Shown here: positions 10,972 through 22,249 of the stretch, piece by piece
Layout: each line of letters begins with the position of its first letter
How positions within the stretch are numbered: position 1 is the stretch's first letter
Assembly (NCBI GenBank): GCA_021018995.1
Contig: CM037590.1
Coordinates: 66,125,597-66,189,596, forward strand
Direction: 5' to 3'
Origin: Chloranthus sessilifolius
Taxonomy: Eukaryota > Streptophyta > Magnoliopsida > Chloranthales > Chloranthaceae
DNA length: 64,000 nucleotides
Program-made: the position numbers and the translations under genes
Notes under the pieces: generated by a model
What the model was told of the DNA's origin: nothing
Seen by the model: the letters and a program-made list of their open reading frames with translations, nothing else
Databases searched by the model: none

Positions 10972-13188
10972 TTGTGAGTAAGGTGTATGTGCCTAGCACC
11001 GGAACCTAAAGGAACTATAAAAGAGTAGAGAGAAATAATTTCTCTTAAATTTTCGATTGTTAGGGCAATTGATGAAGAGAGAGAAGGGAACTGAAGGAGA
11101 GGAGCAATTATGAGAGTTTGTGGGTTGCGTGCGCATGGAAATTAAGGCTGCGTATTGAATTTTGGGCGTTAGATCGCGCACAATCCAATGATCGAGCTGC
11201 CAAGCCCTAGCTCAGAGTGTGAAGCCTCGAATTGTCGGATCGATCAATCCGAAGGGTACGATCTTATAAATCGATTGATAATGAATTATAGTGGGTGATA
11301 GTAGTTTAATTAGGTGAATGAAAGAAGAAAAATGGAGAAAAAGGAGAAGAAAATCCGTAGAAATGGATATGTGAAGAACAGATCCTAACCGTTAAAAGGT
11401 TGGCAAAAACCGACCGATCGAATTGTGAATCGACCGATCGAATTTCGCTATGTTATGAGGCAATCATGAATTCGACCGATCGACCTTGTTTCAATCGGTC
11501 GATTCTGAGAAACCGACCGGTCGAATTAGAATCAATCGGTCGATTCCCACAAAACAGGAGGTATAAATTTTATAGTTTTGGGTCGACCGGTCGAATCGAA
11601 AAAAATGACTGATCGATTTTGGATATCCGACTGGTCGATTTGAAGAATTGACCAGTTGGTTTAGGTGCCATATGAAGGGTAAGGTTTCATGATTGAAACC
11701 GACCGGTCGAAATTTCTAGTCGACCGGTTGATTTCGGAAACCGACCAGTCGAATTGGGATTCGATCGGTCGATTCAGGACAGTTAAAGCTGCTTTTGGAT
11801 TTCGGGTTTGGGACTTCGGGGATATGAGTTATCTTCCTGGTTGACACAAATTTTGACGTTCCAATTGTGATCACATGTGTTTAGGTGTAGCCGAGCCTTG
11901 AATGAGGGTATGTGGCGGGCTTGAGCTATGATAGTATAGGAACTTGCCCGAGGTAAGGAGGACTATTTAATATGCGTAACTGAAATTGATGAACATATGC
12001 GTACTGATACATGTATGTTGGGTGTGTGATTTGCTAAGCTTTTGAACATGTATGTTTTGTTATGCTTGTAAACCTCTTAATAAAAATTCAAGATAAGAAT
12101 TTCGGATTTTGAGAAGCACATTGGTTCTTTCAGCAAGCATGTGTGTTTGTGATTAGGGCATCTAACTAATGTGGAAATGTGTGTGTGATCAGGATATCTA
12201 AACAATTATATTTATGGCACTTTCACGGTGAATAACTATAAGTATTTTTGCACATTGTTTTAAGGTTATGTGAATACCCGATCGACGCGGCGGGATATCC
12301 ACGACCGGTACGGCGGGATATCCGTACAACCTGTACTTCGGTCCGGCGGGATATCCGGTCTTTGGTTTCCACTTGGGGAACATTTCGCCTGTCAAGTCGC
12401 TCCATTCTTGAGGACTTGTATTTATGTGAAAAAGGGTTCAATTGAACGACGATGGTGGGTATTCCATCGGGGCCAGATGCTATAGTCCATCGAGAATTAT
12501 TTAAGTAAGGGTTTTAAGTGCGTGAGTTGAGAAAAAGGATATTTTTCTAAATGATTAGTTGAGTTTTGAGTGCACATATGTTGTTCATCTATGTTGATTT
12601 ACCAGTACTTTGAAATCATGCATTTCTTTTCAGTAAGATATGAGCTGTACAATATCATGAAATATATGTTTTCGATGAAATACGCATATTAGATCTATCT
12701 TCCTTATTGAGCTATGATGTAGCTCACACATTTGACTATACGTCACAGGTACAGTTGAGGACTCGACAGCAGAAGACTTAGATCGTTTAGATTCGGATTA
12801 TATCCATCCTGAGGAAAACGAGCATCCTCCGGAGGATTTCTTCTAGGAGACTTCAAGGCGTGATTCAGGCATTATTTTATTGGCTGGGTATGTCCAGCCT
12901 GTAAATTTTGAAAATAATATAATATGTATAGAGAGTACATGTTTTGGCGAACCATCGAGGGTGACAAGAGGATATCACCGATGGTTCAGTTCGGTTCTTT
13001 GTCCCATGGGGTTGGCATGGGAGTTAGAACCGTCTTTTGGGTCTACACTTTGATCTCTGCTATAAGATAGATATTATATTTCGTTGTTTTGTGCATGATA
13101 GTGCCATGTTTCCGTAAGTACGTGGGCACAACCTCAAAGATCGTGCTAATGGCCCGAGTTTCGAGGCTCCGAAAGTCGGGCTGTCACA
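10802..13188 (+). repeat. 3' LTR of the Ty3/gypsy element
   Basis: It starts TATAGCACCCCATGAAATCC (the 5' LTR has TGTAACACC, so the first bases have mutated) and ends CGGGCTGTCACA, followed by the target duplicate CATAG. It has a shorter TA microsatellite (about 10934-10964), the GACCGGTC cluster at about 11405-11775, three GGCGGGATATCCG-type words at 12285-12360, and an insertion near 12030 relative to the 5' LTR. Confidence 0.92.
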
Positions 13189-13193
13189 CATAG

Positions 13194-14379
13194 TATGTAT
13201 ATATGTGTTAATTTTTTCTTCCTTTTTTATAAGCCCATTGGATGTATCGTCTCAAGCTATCCCAAAACGATATAATAATAGTCAAACGGAGTTTTCTATC
13301 AAAAGTTATGGCCGTTAGAAGTTCGAGAGTTGCGCAACATCATGAATCCATGAAATGAGAGTTTTGGGGCCTCGTGTCTTCGTGGGTTGACTTTGGGACC
13401 ATCCGGGGATTGGAGAGATTTATCTAGGGTTTATCTAAGCTTCCTAAGGGTGCCTAGGGTTCTAAAGGTCTGGTATGGGTTCTAGGGGATTCAGGCTAAG
13501 TTTTAATTGTTCGGTAAGAGTTCTAGGGGTTATGGGAAGTCCTTTCGGAACCTCAGAAGTACCCCCCACTCGAAGTATGGGTCAATCGAGCCTTGGGCTT
13601 AATTTTGGTGTCTACAAAAGAGCTCAACTTTAAAAGCCAATATTTAAAAAGAGTTCAGATACAAAGATACATATGTGATATTCAAAAGTATTGAACTACA
13701 AAAATAAAAGAAAAGAGAAAAGATCCCGTCAAAAGTAAGTGTAAAAAGGTCACACATGTGCAAGTGTTGGTATCTCTATAGGCAAAACGAGCTCAAAACT
13801 ATCAGCTCAGTAAACGCTCATAGGTCTCTCCTCATCCAGCTCTTCTAGTTCTGATTGGGTGACTGCTGACTGGCCTCTGAAATTTTTGGTTTATGAAACG
13901 ACCGTAAACCATGAAGCTTAATAAAATCTTAGTCATTTATATTTTAGTTTCCAGTACTGGTAATGTAAGAGAAGTCCATATGTGCTAGTGCAAGTGAGGT
14001 TTTCAACATAATGTGATATCAATGAAGTAATTGGAATTAAACTAGTGCTAACAGAAGAATTCTAAGTACAATTCACATTAAACAGTTACTATCTAATAAA
14101 ATATTCATAGCACAATAATGAGAATAACATTTATGAAGTAAGAATCGCAGATATAACATGGAAATAATATTCTACATAATAGCAACTTAACACAATTAAA
14201 GCATTAGCATGCTCAAAAGATTTACAAGGTACATTAGAATTTATGAACTTAATTTAGATGTAAGTTTTACTGGTGCATAAGGTCTCATTTATTTATTTAT
14301 TCATTTATTTATTATATATTAATGTCTTTTAATTAATTCGGTGCAATACCAAACACCAACCATGGTTCCATAGTCAATA
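13194..14379. other. right half of the Ty3 insertion target and unassigned repeat DNA
   Basis: This continues the repeat broken at 2400. It holds phrases common in plant LTRs (CAAACGGAGTTTTCTATCAA, then AGTTATGGCCGTTAGAAGTT) up to about 13613, then AT-rich sequence with GGTTTATGAAACGACCGTAA near 13890. No coding region is seen. Confidence 0.4.
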
Positions 14380-15080
14380 TTCAATTGTCAATGTTGAGCA
14401 AACTGAGATTGACACTCTTCGCCAATTAGTCAATCAAGATAAGGATCAATGACCTTGTTGGTCTAATGAGACTCAATCCCCAACTGGTATTTCAAAAACT
14501 TGTTTGAATACGAGGTGCTCATGTGAGCCTATTCGCAAGAACAACGGTCAACTATGCCAGGTATCAAGTTCGATACAGTATCATCTTTTCACTTTCAAAG
14601 TTTTAGGATTTGTTATCAATTAATTAATATTCAAGGTTCAATAGTCATATTTAAATAACTTTCATATTACTATTCAATCAAATTTTTAGTATTTCATGTT
14701 CGTTATTTGGTATTCAAATTCAATATTTCATGTTTCACATTCAATTTCAAGATTCATGATCAATATTCAATGTTCGAGGATCAATATTCAAGATTCAATA
14801 TTCAATAAACCCAACATTCTAGGGTTCATATTCAATTACCAATATTCGAAAATTTAATTACCTTTTCAATTCAATCTTATTCCATGTTTTTCATATTCAA
14901 GGTTCATGATTTCGTATCAATTTTGATGACGCTATCTTTTAAAGTTTACCAATCATTTTTCAATGTATTCATAAGCATTTCAACATCAATATCATGCATC
15001 ACACATCATTTAATCTATCATAATTCATATATATCAGTCAGTTCTATCAATCAATCAATTGCTATCAATCATCTAGTGTC
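14380..15080. repeat. degenerate TTCAAT-word low-complexity tract
   Basis: Over about 700 bases the words TTCAAT, TCAATATTCAA and ATTCAAGGTTCA recur dozens of times at irregular spacing, giving a cryptic simple repeat rather than a clean tandem array. A short open reading segment inside it is a by-product of the composition. Confidence 0.6.
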
Positions 15081-17006
15081 GTCATCAATCAGGATTAAAT
15101 CCTAGAATTTAAGACTTAATCCCTGGAAAGGATCTCTTCGATTCACACTATAAGTGTTACCTCAGTTTAGAGTCCAATAGAGACTTATGTTTATTGTCAT
15201 CAATAAGAAGAGAATCAATCATCTCTAATTTCGATTTAAGGCATCGAGGTGCTTGTTTTCTAATTACTCTACGAGATTTCCCTTATCACTATATTCCTAC
15301 TATCACCTGAGTCGAGTCAACCATTTGACTGCTTATCGGCGTATTAAAATCATATTTATTTATTTATTGGAGATGATTCCCTACATGGGTATCCCCTCCT
15401 AGGATTCTTACTTCTTTATTTTCGATTATCTTATCTATCAGTCCAAGTTTAGGTCATGTCTTAAGGTCTCGATCTGTTTCTCATTGAGCGTTGTAAAGCA
15501 CGTCAGAAAGTCGAGAGAGGTATTTACTTATTTATTTGAGGTAAGGACCTTGTCCATTCCTTCATATAGAGACTTACCTTGGCTTAGGCCCAACAAGCTA
15601 CACGGTCTCATTCAATTGTCTCGGTAATTAGGCATAAGGATGCCAACCATTTGTCCATACCAGGTCCTTGGGCCGAGTATTTTGACTTGTTAAATTCAAA
15701 CTCTACAGTTTAGAGTCCATGGGTCATTTCCTTGGTCTTTTGGACTTCATACAGGTCTAATCTAAGTATATGGGCCTTTTCAAGGTCCGAGTCGAAAGGC
15801 GGGTGCATCCAGTTTTTAAAGGGGTGCTTTTATCAGTTTCTTTAAAAGTTTTGGGTTGGGCCACAACTTTAGAAATTTATCTAAGGCTCACCGGGCCATG
15901 GGTCAGGTAATCAGGTCTTTACAATTTTATTTGGAGACTTTTAATATTTGGACTTTTGGGCCATCGAAGGGTCCAATCCAAGGTTTAGTTGACCAAGTCA
16001 ACTCAAATCAAATTTCACAATACTTCCACAGTGGTCACTGTGATCTGGTATTGATCAGATGATCATGAGCTTCTAAGAAAGTCAATATTTTGAATGTATC
16101 CTTCAAACTGCAGATTTTTCCACAAGTGTACCAAATACTTTGTGGTAAATAGTATGTCATTTTCAACTCTGATTGAATTTTCGAGTCCTAAAAAAATTGG
16201 ATGAAAGAGTATCAATAGCCACATCTTTCGCAGGTGGTTGCACTAAAAAATATGATCAGATATGATCATGGTCGTCAAATTACTAAGATATGTTTCACCT
16301 TATCATTAATTGGTCATCAAAGTCGGGTCTGTAACTTTCAGTGCTGATATCAAAATCTCATTCTCAGCGACTTTCTAGAAGCTCAAAGGGTTATCTTTAT
16401 TTTCTTTTTATATTTTAGAGGTCAAAAGTCTAGGGATCTTGATGGAATCAGGTCCATCCGACCAAGGGTTGTTTTCTGTATGCCACTTGACACACTTTCG
16501 CACCACAAATTTTTGGATTTTCTAGCCGTTACGATACGTGAAATTCTTGCATGAAATTTCACTCAAGTGTAGGGGATAGGTCAAGGTTTGACCCTAATTT
16601 AATTCAAAATTTTTTGAAGAGTTCAGACACAGAAATCCTAGCCCTTCGGAGGCTCAGATTTCTGGTGCAATAGGGCTGATTCGCTATCATGCGCCCCTAA
16701 TTCCGTATAAGTCAAGATACGAGGAATCAGAGTCTAAATGTTTGACTGGTATTCGGAACCCATTTATTTATCTAAATTAATTGTTTTGAAATTTTCTAAA
16801 TTTTATTTAATGCCGTTTTGCTCTTTGGTCTGAGTGTGTTCTGTTGTGGGCTGCAAGGCCTACAGGCTAGGCCATTGATGGGGTCCAACTAGTGGTTCAT
16901 CTCATGCCACAATGTTTTCGGATTTTGACCCGAGATGACTCCTGATCGATCCTAGATCAATCGAGATTATCCTTTTTCAAGGTCTGTCCTATCAATCTAA
17001 CGGTAC
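15081..17006. other. non-coding DNA, no recognised feature
   Basis: No reading frame, RNA gene or clear inverted repeat is supported here. The wording resembles a long plant LTR or leader, but I could not find both ends. Confidence 0.35.
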
Positions 17007-17199
17007 AAATTACCGTCGTCCATCGTCGCTATCCTATTCGTCAAGCACAATTCTAGTCCTATATCGGGCAATTTTCGGCTAGCCTTGTTGGTCATCCGAT
17101 CGATTCAAATTACCGTCGTCGCTATCCTATTCGTCAAGCACAATTCTAGTCCTATATTGGGCAATTTTCGGCTAGCATTGTTGGTCATCTGATCGATTC
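17007..17199. repeat. tandem duplication of about 100 bp
   Basis: Units 17007-17106 and 17107-17199 both start AAATTACCGTCGTC and both contain TTCGTCAAGCACAATTCTAG and TTTTCGGCTAGC(C/A)TTGTTGG. The second lacks a 7-bp repeat (CATCGTC) near its start. Confidence 0.9.
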
Positions 17200-18917
17200 A
17201 AAATTTTCGAGAACCATTAAATTTTTCAAAACATTATATCATCAGAGATTAATTTTACAAAAATCAGGTTTTCTCAAATCACGTTTCGATCAAATCTTAA
17301 TCAAATTGTCAATATCATATGGCCTAATTTATCCAAAATTTCGAAAATTTATCAATACGTAATCGATCACCGTTGATCACTTGTGATCAACAATGGTCTT
17401 GAGCTTCCAAGGTCTGGGAACTCATTAGGCCACAAGTCAACTAAAATAATCAAATCCCAAGCAATAAACCATCTAATGGTCCTAGTTGTTGATACACTAT
17501 AGTGTAGGCATCCTACACTATATATTGTTATACAAGCATCTATAACCACAATTTTTCATGATTAAAATTCATGATGTCATCACATCAAATTCTGGAAATC
17601 AGTTCTAAATCAATCTCATCAATGTGTAAAAATAACTAATCATGATCAAGATCAATCTAATCATAAATTTTAATCAAAACTACTAAGTATGAGAATTCAA
17701 ATCTAGTAAATCTAAGCTCATGCATCTATGATCATTCGATCATATCATCAAAACTAAATTTTCTGAGAAATTAAATAAGGAATCTTTCCAATCACTGCCA
17801 TGAATTTGCTAATATTATTATTCTATTCTATGGAATAATAATAAAATTTCAAGACTACACTACTTTTAGCCTTAAAATCCTATCATGCATCTATGACCAT
17901 TCAATATATACTTATAAAACAGTGATAAAAAAAAATATTCTGAAAATCTAAACCACAAATTCTAGTAATCACAACCATTAGATGTCATGTACACAATCTA
18001 TTCTATCCAATAAAAATAGTATTAAATTTCAAGACATGAATTTCGAAAATTTTGCTAAGGCAAATCGGTTCAATCAAAACCATCAATTTTTATACAAAAA
18101 TATGATCAAAATACAAGTGTTTTTCATAATTTTTGAGATCATATAGTCCTCATGGTGGTATCCTATGGAGGAGTTGTCATGCTAAGCCTTAAAGGCACAT
18201 GCACTCAATTCAAACTCCAAATGCACGATGATCACTCTGAAAGTTATCATAAATCATTCGATCATGACAAGGGTAGTGTGTGATCATAAAAATCACACAC
18301 ACTACCTTCACATCTTAGATCATCCATCATCAAAATCACAATCGAAATCCAAATAAAAATCCATCTAAAAATCGAAATTTCAAACCACTTTTGTGAAAAC
18401 TCTAGACTATCAATGGACATAGTCCATCTTAGATCGATTTTTGAACCATTGAATGACATTGCATGATCGTCAAGATAACATGCATAGCCTCCTTTGGTTC
18501 TGATCTATCCAAGCTATAGAAAAATTTCAAAACTTCAAACAAAAAAATCAAAGAACTTCACATTCTATGTCAAAAACTCTACACTACTTTGCCTAGAACT
18601 CAAAACATAAACTAAGACATTACCTTGCTTTTCTTGTTCCCTCCTTGCTGGTTTGATCAAAATCTTATGGTGAAATGGGCTGAGATGGAGCTTAGCTTGA
18701 GATATGAAGAGGTGGGGAGTTGATTTGTTGTCTTGGATTATGATTTCAAGGGTTGGATATGGAGGGTAAAACTAGAGAGATGAGAGAGCTCTAAATTTTT
18801 TTGGGAGGAAGAAGATGAGAATGGAGAGAGCCCTATGGAATTCAAAATTCGCATCGGGGGCTTGGGGGACAAAGCCTTCCAATGGCTTGCCACTTGTCCC
18901 CATATCACTTCCCAAGC

Positions 18918-18954
<37 letters not shown>

Positions 18955-18992
18955 TGCTCCTCCTTTACTTCATACACATGGGGTAAGTGGAC
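17200..18992. other. non-coding AT-rich DNA with a (CT)n tract
   Basis: No gene is supported. A (CT)n microsatellite lies at about 18921-18952. The segment ends with CCCACATG at 18993-19000, the left target duplicate of the hAT-like element. It joins logically to 20918 onward across that insertion. Confidence 0.4.
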
Positions 18993-19000
18993 CCCACATG

Positions 19001-20909
19001 CAAGGCCAGTCCTGGACCAAGGTGAGCCAGGCGGCTGCCTTGGGCCCCCGATTTTCAGGGGCCCAAAAAAAAAATCTCTTTTAAAAAATATATCAATATA
19101 AAGGCTCCCCAAATCTCTAGCTCTCTCTCTCTCTCTCTCTCTCTAAAGACTCCAGTCACTCCAAACCCTCTCCTCTACTCTCTCCAACGCCTCTCTCTCT
19201 CTCTCTCTCTCTCTCTTCAAACCCTCTCTTCTCTCCAGCCGACAGCCGTCTAGTCCTCCAACCTCTTAGTCTCTCTCTCCAGTGCCTCTCTCTCTCTCTC
19301 TCCAGGCAGCGCCTCTCTCTCTCTAACTCTTCTCTCTATATTTCCCTTTCGCTTTCCATGGTGCTTCAATCGAGTATCATATGATCTTCTTGAGATTCAA
19401 TCTTGCTCAAAATTCACATAAATTTCAGGTGTTTCAGTAATAGATCGCTTCGGCGGGGTTTCAACAACTAAAATAGAAGAAAAGCTTCAGGTAATCTTAC
19501 AATCTTTAACCTCCATTTATGTAAAATCTTCTTTTTCTTGTTCATTTAAATTTTTTCTGAACCGCCCATAGCTTGTAAAACGCTCATCTTTTAACTGTTA
19601 TAAGCAATTTTTTTAGCCCTTATTCTTGACAATGTTGGCTTAGACGACGAGCTTGCTTAAAGGTTAAATCTGAAGATCAATTGTGCTTCTATGTATCTCA
19701 AAATTTGACATTTGAAAAGGCTTTTGAAAAGTTGAGTAGAAAGTTTGGTCAATTTTTTAAAAAAAATTTAGTTTTAAGTAATATATTTAATTGATTATTT
19801 CTGTAAACAGTCAAAGGTTAGGTCACTATCATGGAGAATTTAATGTTTGTAAGAAATTTTTTGATCTCGTCAATAAATGTATTCCAATCCTCAAGTTCTC
19901 TGTCTGTGTAATTGTTAGCGCAGAGAAATTTCTAATATCTTACCATAAAAAAGATATTTCTAATTCCTCTATTTTGGTGATTATTTTGATACTTATGTTC
20001 TTAGTTTGCTTGGATGTTAGTGTAGAGAAATTTCTAATTCCCAACCATAAAAAAGGAATTTGTAATTCCTCTCTTATGGGTTTTGTAAAACTCCACTTGG
20101 CTTCCCTGAATATCTAAAGTCTAAGCAAACATCATTTATTTGAAGCCGATTTATAGGACTAGCCAAAATCATTAGAATAGAGTTACCATTCTTATTGAAA
20201 TCGACTTGCATAGGAAGTGAAGTTGCAACGAGGCAAGGACCAACTTGATGCATATGTAGCAGTGGCACCAATAGATAGAATTTTACTCAGAAGCCCCCAT
20301 TTGCTTTATTCGCGTGTATAGATTTCTAATGCTAAATTTATATCGGAATGTGACATCCTGTTTCTCCCAAGCTACAGAATTCACTCAATTAAGACCTTGA
20401 ATCTAGTTGGATGAATCTTCTTCAATCTTCTATAGGTGCAAAACGATTTGGATAGCTCATCGCATTCCTATAGTATGGGCCAGAGCTGAAATGAGTTTCC
20501 CCTCATTATTGTTTCAGTAAGAGTATTTTGGTATTTTTCTTCCAGCATTTTGGCATTTTGGCCTGACGAAAATGATAAGTTAGTGTTATTGTTTCAATGC
20601 CGACCTAAACTGATATAATTTGGTCGATAATTTGAATTATCGGCCGAAATTTTGAACCATGGTTTCAGCCATTTGATCTTCAACTTTAATATATATTGCT
20701 GGTGTATATATGATTCCTTATTTGGAAAATAAGGATAATTTTGTGACATTTCTTAGGAAATTTAATCTATTAATTTTAGTGATCTATAAATGTTCTATGT
20801 ATGTTTGTGTGTGCATAGGATTGAATGAAGAATCCTTTTTATCAATTTGAAACATGGGCCCTATTTTAGGAACTCGCCTTGGGCCCCCAAAATGTCAGGG
20901 CCGGCCCCG
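19001..20909. mobile_element. hAT-like DNA transposon, non-autonomous, about 1.9 kb
   Basis: The left end is CAAGGCCAGTCCTGGACC. The reverse complement of the right end is CGGGGCCGGCCCTGAC, so the two ends form imperfect terminal inverted repeats, and GGGCCCCC-rich subterminal stretches lie just inside each end. The flanks are CCCACATG (18993-19000) and TCCACATG (20910-20917), an 8-bp target duplication matching at 7 of 8 bases, the size made by hAT transposases. Many plant hAT elements start CAGGGCCGG. The interior holds (CT)n runs and AT-rich DNA; I see no transposase. Short open segments at 19791-20117 have no family motif. The end of a smaller word-type element (CGGCCGAAATTTTGAACCAT) is visible at about 20641-20660. 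Confidence 0.8.
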
Positions 20910-20917
20910 TCCACATG

Positions 20918-21315
20918 GATTCACTTCCCACCATCTATTTTGTCTCATCTTGTCTTTCTTTGCTCTCAAGGTCTGTAATATTAGTGATTGTACACTTTTC
21001 TAATTGTTCTTGTGGTGCATGTGTGAAAGCCCATCTTTCACCTTAGATTTCTCCAAAGTTTTTCAATAATCTAAGATGGGGTCAAATCTAGTCAACTAGA
21101 TGTGTTGCTAGGATGTGCTAGAGATTAGCAAATTCCAAATTTCTAATTTGATAAATTAGATAATTTAAAAATAAATATACTTTTCCAATTAATTACTCAA
21201 TTTATTGACCATCTCCATGATAATCATCAAGATCTAAACTGTTAATGATGATCTCCATGTCATCACCAAGGCTCAGTCCTAATCCGGGCCAAAACTCAAG
21301 TCAGGGTCAATCAAT
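20918..21315. other. non-coding DNA between the hAT insertion and the tandem units
   Basis: No gene, hairpin or tandem repeat is evident. It continues the repeat interrupted at 18992. Confidence 0.4.
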
Positions 21316-22200
21316 AGTCAATCCGGGCTTATCATGTGATGTGAGATGTGATGAGTATTTTACTTAACTACTAACATACCCAATTGGATAAAAGGGGTGC
21401 CCTATGGGTGCCACTAGAAATGGTACTATCCCATCAATCTACAGGTGGGTGCTTAACATTTTTGGGTGCACTTGGCCTCAGGCAGTCACCTGGCACAATC
21501 AGGTATCAGTCAACTGGTTGACTAATACAAAATTCGAGGGGATTACGATAGCCAGTTTCGAACGTTAAAGTTGACGTTGGGATCACATCTTTATGTCGTG
21601 GTTTGACCAGGAGTAGTTGTGACTGACATGCGATAGCTGCTCAGTATTGCCTGACAATCTTTGTTTCTCTCTTTCTTTATTATTTTTTGAAAAACATTTT
21701 ACTTTATTTGTACAAAGATTAAATAAAAAAAAGGAAAATGAAAGAATCTCTTTCTCTCTTACTCAATAATGCCTGCCTGACATCCTATTCTTCTACCACA
21801 AATTTTTGATTTTTTAAATTTGTTTCAACTTCCAAGTTCCAACTTTGAATTGCTATGGACATTATTGTATATTTGAGAAGGTGACATGTACAAATGCCAG
21901 GAGCCTTTATAGCTGCACATGTTTTTAAAGGGCGGCGACCTTTACAAACGTTGGGTACCTTCATAACTAGACAGGTTTTTAAAAGGACATTGATATGTAT
22001 AAATTCTAGGAGCCTTTATAACTGCACACATTTTAAAAAGGGCAACTATACCTATGTGTGTCGGCTCTCCATGGACCGATACTGATACTAGTTTGACACC
22101 TTGGCGTAGTGGTTGTTGGGTTGGTGATCGTTTGTACTAATCAGCAGATAGAGAGATTGAGAGTGCCAGTGACTTCAGAGAGTAGATAGCGAGAGCTTGC

Positions 22201-22249
<49 letters not shown>

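Larger units (their letters stand above)
2401..13188 (+). mobile_element. Ty3/gypsy chromovirus (Tekay/Del-like), complete but decayed
   Basis: A 10.8-kb LTR retrotransposon. It has two LTRs of about 2.37-2.39 kb, a primer-binding site for initiator methionine tRNA, gag and pol remains in the order protease, reverse transcriptase, RNase H, integrase, chromodomain, and a purine tract before the 3' LTR. It is flanked by the 5-bp direct repeat CATAG (2396-2400 and 13189-13193), which proves insertion as a unit. The order RT-RH-integrase defines Ty3/gypsy. The integrase C-terminal chromodomain-like region, the TGTAACACCC LTR start and the TTCGGGGACGAAAATTCCTA string before the purine tract point to the Tekay/Del chromoviruses. 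At least a dozen in-frame stops and several frameshifts make it non-autonomous now. Confidence 0.93.

Noticed and set aside
14380..15080. Possible CRISPR-like or satellite array
   Set aside because: The words are short and irregularly spaced, with no fixed-length repeats or spacers; plant nuclear DNA is not expected to carry CRISPR arrays.
18738..19112. Open frames across the (CT)n tracts on both strands
   Set aside because: They are Ser-Leu or Arg-Glu runs from the microsatellite, and they cross the end of the hAT-like element.
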